DNA from: Eubacterium sp. | GTDB lineage: Bacteria > Bacillota > Clostridia > Peptostreptococcales > Anaerovoracaceae | Assembly (NCBI GenBank): GCA_017419895.1 | Contig: JAFOKI010000178.1 | Location: 1 to 5,842, forward strand | Reading direction: 5' to 3' | DNA length: 5,842 nt | Part shown: positions 1 through 5,835 of the stretch, piece after piece | How positions within the stretch are numbered: position 1 is the stretch's first letter | Layout of the letters: every line of letters starts with the position of its first letter | Notes under the pieces: model-generated | What the model saw: the letters and a program-made list of their open reading frames with translations, nothing else | Told to the model about the DNA's origin: nothing | Databases searched by the model: none | Program-made: the position numbers and the translations under genes

Positions 1-347
1 CGGACGAAGGCGCCAACTTCCTTGACATGCCGAATCTGCAGTTCTCTGTCAACGAAGACAGTTCGAATCTGGACATGGCCAATGAATTCATGCGCTTCCT
101 GATCACGCCGGGCGAACTGAACAATATGGCTCAGATCAAAGGACTTATGTCGCCGACAAAAGATCTGTCCTTTAACAGCATGTATGCCGCATTCGGAGCT
201 GTTCCGGAGTCCCGGATCCTGTCACCTGAAGTGATCGGATTGACTGATGACGCGATCATACAGTTAAGGCAGGCAGTATATAGCGTAGGGACAGGCGAAA
301 TGACCATAGATGAGGCAATTGCAGGATATGGCTCTTTTACGCAATGA
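1..347 (+). CDS. C-terminal end of an ABC transporter extracellular solute-binding protein (partial)
   Basis: The reading frame is open from the left edge (first full codon at position 3) to a TGA at 345-347, giving about 114 residues; the 5' part lies outside the window. The internal ATG at 27 is not a credible start because the frame continues upstream with good protein-like sequence. The segment SSNLDMANEFMRFLITPGE matches the C-terminal lobe pattern of family 1 (sugar-type) solute-binding proteins, where a helix of the type 'A-x-EF-x-x-FL-x-x-PE' follows a short linker. The ending TIDEAIAGYG is also typical of that family. Such lipoproteins sit outside the membrane and deliver sugars or oligosaccharides to an ABC permease. 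The ligand cannot be told from this fragment. The gene converges on the minus-strand operon and is unlikely to belong to it functionally. The main alternative is another periplasmic-binding family with a similar C-terminus. Confidence 0.72.
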   Translation, partial: DEGANFLDMPNLQFSVNEDSSNLDMANEFMRFLITPGELNNMAQIKGLMSPTKDLSFNSMYAAFGAVPESRILSPEVIGLTDDAIIQLRQAVYSVGTGEMTIDEAIAGYGSFTQ

Positions 348-396
348 TCGCCCTTTACTAAAACTTACCGGCGCATATACGAAAAAAGCATAAAAT

Positions 397-437
397 AACC
401 GGGGACTGATCAGTATTTCAGTCCCCGGTTTTGTTTG
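397..437. terminator. Bidirectional intrinsic terminator between convergent genes
   Basis: A perfect 12-bp GC-rich inverted repeat has arms 397-408 (AACCGGGGACTG) and 419-430 (CAGTCCCCGGTT) around a 10-nt loop. On the + strand it is followed by TTGTTTGTGT, and it lies 50 nt after the stop of the solute-binding protein gene. On the minus strand the same stem is followed by ATTTTATGCTTTTTTC, a good U-rich tract. It should therefore stop transcription from both sides, with the minus-strand operon as the second source. Confidence 0.9.
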
Positions 438-445
438 TGTAGTTA

Positions 446-549
446 AGTTCTAACCTCTTCGTTTTTTAACAAAAGTTAGAACTCTCAGCACTAAAATAGT
501 TCTACCTTCTTTCAATATTTGCAGAAGGTAGAACCATCTGAAGTATTTT
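446..549. repeat. Tandemly duplicated hairpin, 52-bp period
   Basis: Two imperfect copies of a hairpin-forming unit lie at 446-497 and 498-549. Copy 1 pairs AGTTCTAAC (446-454) with GTTAGAACT (475-483). Copy 2 pairs GTTCTACCTTCT (499-510) with AGAAGGTAGAAC (523-534). The shared starts (AGTTCTA at 446 and 498) and the shared TAGAAC (477 and 529) are both exactly 52 bp apart, which points to duplication of the whole unit followed by drift that kept each stem paired. Function is unknown; terminator-like or small palindromic repeat are the simplest readings. Confidence 0.6.
492..534 (-). terminator. Probable intrinsic terminator of the minus-strand operon
   Basis: The stem is a perfect 12-bp inverted repeat (arms 499-510 and 523-534, 12-nt loop) about 50 nt downstream of the oxidoreductase stop codon. 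Read on the minus strand it is followed by TATTTTAG, a short U-rich tract. The stem is only moderately GC-rich, so termination may be partial, with the stronger hairpin at 397-430 acting as back-up. Confidence 0.5.
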
Positions 550-584
550 TCTACAAATCTGAAAGCAACCGCTTATGTCTCAGG

Positions 585-3404
585 TCACTGCATCGTCGGG
601 TAATCCGATTTTCCTGTGATCTTTCTCTTAAGAATCTTGATACCGCGCTTGAGCGCATACGGTCCGACGAGTTTCATCATCTCTTCAGCTGTATGCATGT
701 CGCTTGCAGCAGGGATATCACGGGTCAGGTGGATCGCGTCGAATTTGCATCTTGTGGTACAAAGCCCGCAACCGATGCACTGGTTGAGGTCTACCGTGGT
801 CGCTCCGCATTTCAGGCAGCGCTCAGCCTCGATTTTCACCTGCTCTTCAGTGAGCGGAAGCCTAAGATCGCTGAATGTGGCTTTCGGGTCGCCTTCTTTC
901 ATTCCGGGCTTTGTTCTGCCTGAATTGTCGTAAGACTTCGGGCAGATGCTTATATCTTCCCTGTCGAGCTCTATGAACTCACGCAGGTCGCGTCCGATAG
1001 TCAGCGACTGACCCGGATGAACGAATCTGTTGATCGAGACCGCGCCGACTCTTCCTCCTGCAATCGCGTCAATAACGAATTTCTGTCCCGTATATGCGTC
1101 TCCGCCGATAAAGATATCCGGCTCCGCCGTCTGAAGTGTTACAGGGTCGGCCTTCGCCGTTCCGTTCGGATTGAATTCGACCTTTGTTCCGGCGAGCATC
1201 TCTTTCCAATCAGCCTTCTGGCCTATACAGAAGAGAACCGTATCGCAGACCGCTTCGTCCGTTACCGCGTCGTCGAACTTCGGATCGAAACGACCCTCGG
1301 CATTCTTGACTGAGAGGCATTTTCTGAATTTGATGCCGGTACATTTTCCGTCAGCTTCGACTATCTCAGTCTGACCCCATCCCGCGTGGATGGTGATACC
1401 TTCCTGCTCGCATTCATGCTGGTCTTCTGTTCCCATCGGCATCTCGTCGTAGCTTTCCAGGCAGTAGAGATCCACGCTCTCTGCACCGCATCTGAGCGCT
1501 GTTCTCGCAACGTCAGCGCCAATGTTTCCGCCTCCGATAACAACGACTTTGCCCTTGAGTGATTTCTCCTGCGAGAGATTCACACTGCGCATGAAATCAA
1601 TGCCTGACATCACGCCTTCAGCATCCTGCCCCGGAATACCGAGTTTTCCGCCATTCTGAAGACCGACAGCGACGAAGAAAGCTTTGTAGCCCTGAGCGCG
1701 AAGTTCTTCGATAGTCACATCTTTTCCTACCTCTACTCCGCACCTGAAATCGACACCCATCTTGCGGATTATCTCGATCTCGCCGCCGAGTACGTCTTTT
1801 TCGAGACGGAACTCGGGAAGTCCGTTCATCATCATACCGCCCGGTACGCTTTCCTTCTCGAATACCGTGACGGGATATCCGTCTTTTCTGAGGTAGTACG
1901 CGCAGGAAAGACCCGCAGGTCCAGATCCGATCACCGCGATCGGGAACTCATCCCACTGTTTTCCGTCCATGTTGTCGCAGATCGGAACGAACGCATCGAG
2001 ATTCTTGAGTTCGTACTGAGCGAGGAATTTCTTGATCTCGTCGATCGATACCGGATCGTCGATCGTGCCCCTTGTGCAGCGGTCTTCACAGCGTTTATTG
2101 CAGACATCACCGCAGACTGCCGGGAATGGGTTGTCCTGTCTGATGAGTTCAACTGCTTCGTCGTATCTTCCTTCAGCAGCCATTCTTACATAACCCTGTA
2201 CAGCGATATGCGCGGGACATGCCGTCTTGCAGGGCGATGTTCCGGTGTCGTAGCAATTGACTTTATTGGTATCTCTATAATAGTAATTCCACTTGTCTTC
2301 TCCCCAGATATTGTCATCCGGAAGTTCGTGCATAGGATACATGACTTTTGAACCGTCTTTGCGGCAAAGCTTCTGTCCGAGCCTCGCGGCTCCGGCGGGA
2401 CATACCTCTACGCACTTACCGCATGCTACGCACTTGTCAGCATCGACGTGTGCGCGGTAAGCGGATCTCGACATATTCGGGGTATTGAAGAGCTGTGACG
2501 TTCTGAGACCATAGCAGCTTCCCGGCGAGCAGTTGCAAATGCCGACGATGCGGTCAGGTCCATCGAGGTTTGTGATCTGGTGAACGTAACCTTTTCTTTC
2601 GGCACGTTCGATTACTTCCATCGCTTCTTCGCGGGTGATATAGTAAGCGTCTTTTCCGGATTCAACCAGGAACTCCGCGATATCGCCGAGACCTATACAC
2701 ATGTAACCTTCTATATCACCAACGCCCTCGCCGCGCACGCGCTGCGCTTTTCTGCACGCGCATACCATTGAGCAGAATTTGTCATATTTTTCGAGCCAGT
2801 GCGAAAGCTGCTCTACACTTGCCTTTTCCGGTGTGGCTTCTATCGCCTTCTCCACCGGAATCACGTGCATGCCGATACCCGCGCCTCCCGGAGGTATCAG
2901 TTTCGCCGCAAGCTCAAGCGGCTCCTGCGGAGCGAGGCTGAACATCGTCGCGACTTCCGGATTCGTTTCACAAAGCATCGGATGCTCGACCATATACTCA
3001 CCGGAACCGACTACCCACTTGGGTATCCAGTACTGGATGTGCTGATCCGCGTTGTCACGGTTCTGCTCTATGATCCCTATCCAAAGAAGATGGTCGATTA
3101 TCTTCTGAGCTTCTTCTTCGGTCATATTGTTCGCTTTCGCAAGCTCGGCCGTCGTTTTTCCTGTACGCCTTTTCTTGAACGACAGCATGAATTTGACTTC
3201 TTCCTTGGTGAGCAGTCTGTCGAGGATCCAGAAATCCATATGGTTTTCTTTCATTCCTCCCGGAAGCTTCCTTGGAATGTTGTCGGTTATCATGACCGCA
3301 AGTTTTTTGACCAGCTTTTTCTTCTCCGGATCCGTACATTTATGCTCCGTGACGGGATAGTCGCGTTCATTAACGTGGATCTTGGGGTTTACTTCTTTTA
3401 CCAT
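585..3404 (-). CDS. Multi-cluster Fe-S / FAD / NAD(P)H oxidoreductase (GltD-like core fused to an N-terminal cysteine-rich ferredoxin module), 939 aa
   Basis: Predicted cytoplasmic electron-transfer flavoprotein. Domains in order: a helix-turn-helix-like segment (about 64-113); a cysteine-rich module with C211-x3-C-x-C217, C236 and C290-x-C-x4-C297, resembling stand-alone anaerobe ferredoxin-type proteins of about 350 residues; a 4Fe-4S motif C325/C328/C331/C335; a GltD/dihydropyrimidine-dehydrogenase-type Fe-S domain (C384, C392, C396, then NPFPAVCG, C431/C435/C439/C443); an FAD site GSGPAG (493-498); an NAD(P)H site GGGNIG (624-629); the second flavin motif IGGDA (766-770); and a C-terminal ferredoxin with C863/C866 and C876/C879/C882/C886. 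The GltD-like core (380-860) is near the usual 480 residues of that family. No glutamate synthase large subunit is nearby, so a glutamate role is unlikely. GGAGG at 3410-3414, 5 nt before the ATG, supports the start. It is the last operon gene, 15 bp after the thioesterase. The electron partner is unknown. Confidence 0.9.
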   Translation of the reverse strand: MVKEVNPKIHVNERDYPVTEHKCTDPEKKKLVKKLAVMITDNIPRKLPGGMKENHMDFWILDRLLTKEEVKFMLSFKKRRTGKTTAELAKANNMTEEEAQKIIDHLLWIGIIEQNRDNADQHIQYWIPKWVVGSGEYMVEHPMLCETNPEVATMFSLAPQEPLELAAKLIPPGGAGIGMHVIPVEKAIEATPEKASVEQLSHWLEKYDKFCSMVCACRKAQRVRGEGVGDIEGYMCIGLGDIAEFLVESGKDAYYITREEAMEVIERAERKGYVHQITNLDGPDRIVGICNCSPGSCYGLRTSQLFNTPNMSRSAYRAHVDADKCVACGKCVEVCPAGAARLGQKLCRKDGSKVMYPMHELPDDNIWGEDKWNYYYRDTNKVNCYDTGTSPCKTACPAHIAVQGYVRMAAEGRYDEAVELIRQDNPFPAVCGDVCNKRCEDRCTRGTIDDPVSIDEIKKFLAQYELKNLDAFVPICDNMDGKQWDEFPIAVIGSGPAGLSCAYYLRKDGYPVTVFEKESVPGGMMMNGLPEFRLEKDVLGGEIEIIRKMGVDFRCGVEVGKDVTIEELRAQGYKAFFVAVGLQNGGKLGIPGQDAEGVMSGIDFMRSVNLSQEKSLKGKVVVIGGGNIGADVARTALRCGAESVDLYCLESYDEMPMGTEDQHECEQEGITIHAGWGQTEIVEADGKCTGIKFRKCLSVKNAEGRFDPKFDDAVTDEAVCDTVLFCIGQKADWKEMLAGTKVEFNPNGTAKADPVTLQTAEPDIFIGGDAYTGQKFVIDAIAGGRVGAVSINRFVHPGQSLTIGRDLREFIELDREDISICPKSYDNSGRTKPGMKEGDPKATFSDLRLPLTEEQVKIEAERCLKCGATTVDLNQCIGCGLCTTRCKFDAIHLTRDIPAASDMHTAEEMMKLVGPYALKRGIKILKRKITGKSDYPTMQ

Positions 3405-3409
3405 ATCGG

Positions 3410-3414
3410 CCTCC
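3410..3414 (-). promoter_or_regulatory. Ribosome binding site of the oxidoreductase gene
   Basis: GGAGG on the minus strand, 5 nt upstream of the ATG at 3404. It sits inside the 15-bp gap after the thioesterase stop codon, so translation of the two genes is closely linked. Confidence 0.8.
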
Positions 3415-3419
3415 GTAAT

Positions 3420-4160
3420 TTAGAATTCCATTGAAATTCGGAATTTGATCTTATCCGACGCGCCTTCGTAATATCTGACATCGTCTTTTTCAAAAGCCCT
3501 GAACATGAAACGTTCACCGAGCTTTAGTTCATTAACATAGTTCGCTGTTATCTTTTTCGGTCTGACTCCCGCAAGTCTCTGCGGCTCAGTTTCGTCATCG
3601 ATCAGATCGAAATACCTGGCGTTGTTCATATGACCGTTGATATCGATCCTGCTGAACTCTGCAGTGAGTTCCTTTTCCAACAAAGCTCCGCCTTCCGGCA
3701 TCCTGACCGGCGGGATCATCATGTCGCCCGCCCCGGGCGCGCCGGGGATCGAAATGCCGTACTCTTCCGGCATAATCATTTCCCGGGTCTTTTCATCTAT
3801 CAGCATCCAAAGGGCTTCACCGCGGGCGATGGTTTTTCCGTCTTTCAGCACCTCATAAAACCGCGGGAAGAACACATGCATCATATCACCCTGCCAGCTC
3901 CTGACCGTGATATTCTCATCGTATTCCGGCCACTCGGAGACCTCCAGCGACTGTCTCGTTATGATCCAGAGGAGTCCCCTGTCGAGAGTTTTATGCCTGG
4001 TGCATCCAAGTTCCTCGGTATGGGCGATCGACGCCTTTTCAAGAAGCATGAACATCTCGGAGATGCGAAGTCTCCTTGTCATGTCGACCTGTTCGCTCCG
4101 TATCAGTATATCTTTTTCAAACACAAGCGGAGCAAAGCCGCCGTTCTTTTCATCAAGCAT
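3420..4160 (-). CDS. Acyl-ACP thioesterase (FatA/FatB-like, double hotdog), 246 aa
   Basis: Hydrolyses acyl-ACP thioesters to free acids in the cytoplasm. The 246-residue length is normal for bacterial members of the family. The protein has two hotdog halves. The first contains the conserved strand WIITRQSLEV (65-74) and SWQGDMMHVFFPRFYEV (88-104). A Gly/Pro-rich linker (about 136-157) follows, and the second half has the signature D173-x-N175-G-H177-M-N179-N180-x-x-Y183, which carries the Asn and His associated with catalysis in plant FatA/FatB enzymes, then ANYVNELKLGE (206-216). The start at 4160 is preferred over an in-frame ATG at 4223: it gives the family N-terminus and overlaps the end of the carrier-protein gene by 8 bp (ATGCTTGA), the classic translational-coupling arrangement. 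GGAGG at 4173-4177 is 12 nt away, rather far, so coupling may matter. Chain-length preference cannot be read from sequence. Confidence 0.9.
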   Translation of the reverse strand: MLDEKNGGFAPLVFEKDILIRSEQVDMTRRLRISEMFMLLEKASIAHTEELGCTRHKTLDRGLLWIITRQSLEVSEWPEYDENITVRSWQGDMMHVFFPRFYEVLKDGKTIARGEALWMLIDEKTREMIMPEEYGISIPGAPGAGDMMIPPVRMPEGGALLEKELTAEFSRIDINGHMNNARYFDLIDDETEPQRLAGVRPKKITANYVNELKLGERFMFRAFEKDDVRYYEGASDKIKFRISMEF

Positions 4161-4413
4161 CGGGAAGCAGCGCCTCCACTTTGTCGAGGAGTTCCCCGAG
4201 CGTATTGATCGTATACCACTCATCCTTCGGGATCCTTACGTCGAATGACGACTCCACCTTGGTGATAAGCATTATCATGCTGAGCGAATCGATAGCGGTA
4301 TCCGTATTGATGACCGACTCTTCCGTGAGCTCGGCATTCTCGAGTTCCGGCACAAAGTTGTGGATCAGCCTGATCGTCTTTTCTCTAAGTTCATCTCTGC
4401 TATATTTCTTCAT
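4153..4413 (-). CDS. Stand-alone acyl carrier protein, 86 aa
   Basis: Small acidic helical carrier. Ser43 in the motif D-S-L (residues 42-44, in AIDSLSMIMLI) is the expected 4'-phosphopantetheine attachment site. The pattern around it fits the ACP fold: an N-terminal helix rich in charged residues (DELREKTIRLIHNF), a loop before Ser43, a following helix ending in TKVESSFDVRIP, and a last helix (TLGELLDKVEALL). The length is close to the usual 75-90. The start at 4413 is chosen because a perfect AAGGAGG ends 4 nt upstream; a longer start at 4434 would place this site inside the coding region. The sequence differs from typical housekeeping AcpP, which has a highly conserved DSLD-x-VE motif; here it is DSLSMIML. 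With its ligase and thioesterase neighbours, this suggests a dedicated carrier rather than the fatty-acid synthesis ACP. Confidence 0.93.
   Translation of the reverse strand: MKKYSRDELREKTIRLIHNFVPELENAELTEESVINTDTAIDSLSMIMLITKVESSFDVRIPKDEWYTINTLGELLDKVEALLPDA
4173..4177 (-). promoter_or_regulatory. Distant Shine-Dalgarno of the thioesterase gene, within the carrier-protein gene
   Basis: GGAGG on the minus strand lies 12 nt before the ATG at 4160, longer than the usual 5-9 nt spacing. With the start codon overlapping the upstream stop (TGA at 4155-4153), ribosomes finishing the carrier protein probably re-initiate here. Confidence 0.5.
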
Positions 4414-4417
4414 AATG

Positions 4418-4424
4418 CCTCCTT
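4418..4424 (-). promoter_or_regulatory. Shine-Dalgarno that sets the carrier-protein start
   Basis: A perfect AAGGAGG on the minus strand with 4-nt spacing to the ATG at 4413. The in-frame ATG at 4434 has no comparable site and would encode this sequence as protein, so 4413 is the better start. Confidence 0.8.
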
Positions 4425-4450
4425 GGGAAAACAATGTTTATCAACCGGTA

Positions 4451-5740
4451 TCAGGAATACTTCTCCTGGATCTCATATCTCTTGAGCTTACCTGTCACGG
4501 TCCTTGGAAGCGGTCCCTCCGCTTCTATAAGATCGTATATCTGCTGTGAACGCATTTTGCCGCGGTTGAACTCACCAACAGCTTCTTTTACTTTATCCCT
4601 GTCAACGCCGAACGATACAAGCGCCGCATGTCCGTTTTTCATGATAAGGGCGAGTTCCGGGCACCCTGTCGCCTGCGACAGTTCAGTTTCATATTCCGGG
4701 CAGTATATCTTTGTTCCGTCAGCTGTGATTATCACATCTTTTTTGCGGCCTGAAAGGTGCAGTCTGCCCTTCTCGTCGAACGATCCCAGGTCACCGGTCA
4801 TAAATCTCGCGCCTTCCTGCATCTCAGGCTGACCGAGATATCCTTTCATCATGCATGGAGTCGCGACCGAGACTTCACCGTCAGCTTCTATGCGTATATC
4901 GGCTCCAGGGCACGGGTACAAGGCCTCCGGCTCATCAAGATCCTGTGTTATCGCGATACCGCTGGATGTTTCAGTCAGTCCATACCCGAAATACACGTCG
5001 ATCCCCGCAGCGCTCAAGGAAGCAGTTGTTTCCCTGCTGCATGGAGCCGCCCCGACGAGAACGACTCTGAGCTCCGGATTCAGCGCATGGAATCTCATGA
5101 GCGCGACAATCAGTGTCGGCACTACCGGAAGTATAGTAGGTTTGAAATACAAAGCGTCTTCCACCAGATGGCGCGCGCCTCTTCCGAGCGCGATCTCCGC
5201 ACCATACGCAAATCCCCAGAGCATCGTGCAGACAAACCCGAACACATGGGACAGCGGAAGCATGGACAGTATCCTGTCACTTTCGCCGCATGCCAGCATG
5301 CTTTGACCGCTCCACGCGCTCGCGCAGAGCGAACCCGATGTGAGTCTTACGATCTTGGATCTTGCAGTTGTACCGGATGTCGCGAACAGTATCTCGCCTT
5401 CATATCCTTCATCGTCGTCACGGTCTTCCGGAGCTGCCGGTTCGGGAAGCATTTTAACTACCTGATAAGCCCACTCATTCGGAAGATCCGGGTCAGCAAG
5501 TACCACGCTGCATCCGGATATGACTGCTGCGAAAAGTCTTATTATCGCATCGGGAGTATGATCTGCCAGAATTACCTCGGGGGCGGGCTTTGTTATATTA
5601 CCTGCCTCCTCGAATATGGCGGCAGCGAGTTCGGGATAAGTCATCGAACAAATACTTCCGCCCCGGTCGTAAATAAGCGCGTTCCCGGACCTGTTTCTGA
5701 ACGAATTCACCAATTCTGTAAAAGTAACAAATCGTTTCAT
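4451..5740 (-). CDS. Short ANL-superfamily adenylate-forming acyl ligase (acyl-CoA/acyl-ACP synthetase-like), 429 aa
   Basis: Predicted to activate a carboxylic acid with ATP to acyl-AMP and transfer it to a thiol, here most plausibly the phosphopantetheine of the adjacent carrier protein. Visible core motifs: the A3 phosphate loop TSGTTARSK (121-129), A5 YFGYGLTET (250-258), A7 TGD (315-317), A8 hinge GRKKD (331-335), and A10 PRTVTGKLKR with catalytic Lys418. The large domain precedes A8 and the small lid domain follows it. At 429 residues it is shorter than the usual 500-550, mainly because of a reduced N-terminal region, and its P-loop lacks the common G-x-PK ending (ARSK instead). The start at 5740 is supported by GAGG at 5750-5753, 9 nt upstream; an in-frame ATG at 5803 lies upstream of the predicted promoter -10. 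First gene of the operon. Substrate unknown: fatty acid, aryl acid or amino acid are all possible, and the TTSLT-like pocket cannot be decoded by eye. Confidence 0.9.
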   Translation of the reverse strand: MKRFVTFTELVNSFRNRSGNALIYDRGGSICSMTYPELAAAIFEEAGNITKPAPEVILADHTPDAIIRLFAAVISGCSVVLADPDLPNEWAYQVVKMLPEPAAPEDRDDDEGYEGEILFATSGTTARSKIVRLTSGSLCASAWSGQSMLACGESDRILSMLPLSHVFGFVCTMLWGFAYGAEIALGRGARHLVEDALYFKPTILPVVPTLIVALMRFHALNPELRVVLVGAAPCSRETTASLSAAGIDVYFGYGLTETSSGIAITQDLDEPEALYPCPGADIRIEADGEVSVATPCMMKGYLGQPEMQEGARFMTGDLGSFDEKGRLHLSGRKKDVIITADGTKIYCPEYETELSQATGCPELALIMKNGHAALVSFGVDRDKVKEAVGEFNRGKMRSQQIYDLIEAEGPLPRTVTGKLKRYEIQEKYS

Positions 5741-5749
5741 TGGTATATT

Positions 5750-5753
5750 CCTC
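5750..5753 (-). promoter_or_regulatory. Shine-Dalgarno that sets the ligase start
   Basis: GAGG on the minus strand, 9 nt before the ATG at 5740. An alternative ATG at 5755-5753 overlaps this site, and the ATG at 5803 precedes the promoter, so 5740 is favoured. Confidence 0.65.
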
Positions 5754-5754
5754 A

Positions 5755-5783
5755 TTGCTAAATCATTAACATAATTATATAAT
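5755..5783 (+). promoter_or_regulatory. Predicted promoter for a divergent + strand gene beyond the window
   Basis: TTGCTA at 5755-5760 (4 of 6 to TTGACA), a spacer of exactly 17 bp, then a perfect TATAAT at 5778-5783. Transcription would start near 5790 with about a 50-nt leader before the Shine-Dalgarno at 5828-5835. The -10 overlaps the minus-strand -10. Confidence 0.6.
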
Positions 5784-5802
5784 AAAAGGCGGAAATACTC
5801 CA
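5774..5802 (-). promoter_or_regulatory. Predicted promoter of the ligase-ACP-thioesterase-oxidoreductase operon
   Basis: A consensus -10 TATAAT reads on the minus strand at 5779-5774. At 17-bp spacing the -35 would be TGGAGT (5802-5797), only 3 of 6 matches to TTGACA, so an activator or another sigma factor contact may be needed. The start of transcription would be near 5767, giving a leader of about 26 nt. Confidence 0.5.
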
Positions 5803-5827
5803 CATTGAAATAGGCAATTATACCTTA

Positions 5828-5835
5828 AAAGGAGG
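5828..5835 (+). promoter_or_regulatory. Shine-Dalgarno of a + strand gene starting just past the right edge
   Basis: AAAGGAGG is a near-perfect ribosome binding site, and 7 nt remain after it before the window ends, which is the normal spacing to a start codon. No start codon is visible inside the window, so the gene itself cannot be described. Confidence 0.65.

Larger units (their letters stand above)
348..584. other. Convergent intergenic region, no gene seen
   Basis: This 237-bp stretch between the + strand solute-binding gene and the minus-strand operon holds the terminator and the duplicated hairpins described separately. No convincing coding sequence with a ribosome binding site, tRNA or insertion-sequence end was seen in the remainder. 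The open frame starting at 519 on the + strand runs antisense through the oxidoreductase gene and has no Shine-Dalgarno. Confidence 0.7.

Noticed and set aside
585..3404. Naming the flavoprotein as glutamate synthase small subunit (gltD)
   Set aside because: The core is GltD-like, but the long N-terminal module, the extra ferredoxin and the lack of a large subunit nearby argue against it. Many anaerobe flavoproteins share this core.
2799..3434. 211-residue open frame on the + strand
   Set aside because: Antisense to the 5' part of the oxidoreductase gene, rich in Arg, Phe and His as expected of a shadow frame, and without a Shine-Dalgarno.
3630..4208. 192-residue open frame on the + strand
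   Set aside because: Antisense to the thioesterase gene, whose hotdog motifs identify the real frame.
3420..4223. Longer thioesterase start at 4223
   Set aside because: It would overlap the carrier gene by 71 bp and add a 21-residue arginine- and serine-rich stretch unlike the family N-terminus; the ATG at 4160 fits better.
4757..5761. 334-residue open frame on the + strand
   Set aside because: It lies wholly antisense to the ligase gene, whose ANL motifs are unmistakable. The + strand product shows no domain-like pattern and has no credible ribosome binding site.
4451..5803. Longer ligase start at 5803
   Set aside because: The added residues cover the predicted -10 box and Shine-Dalgarno, and are A/T-rich, non-conserved-looking sequence; 5740 has the ribosome binding site.
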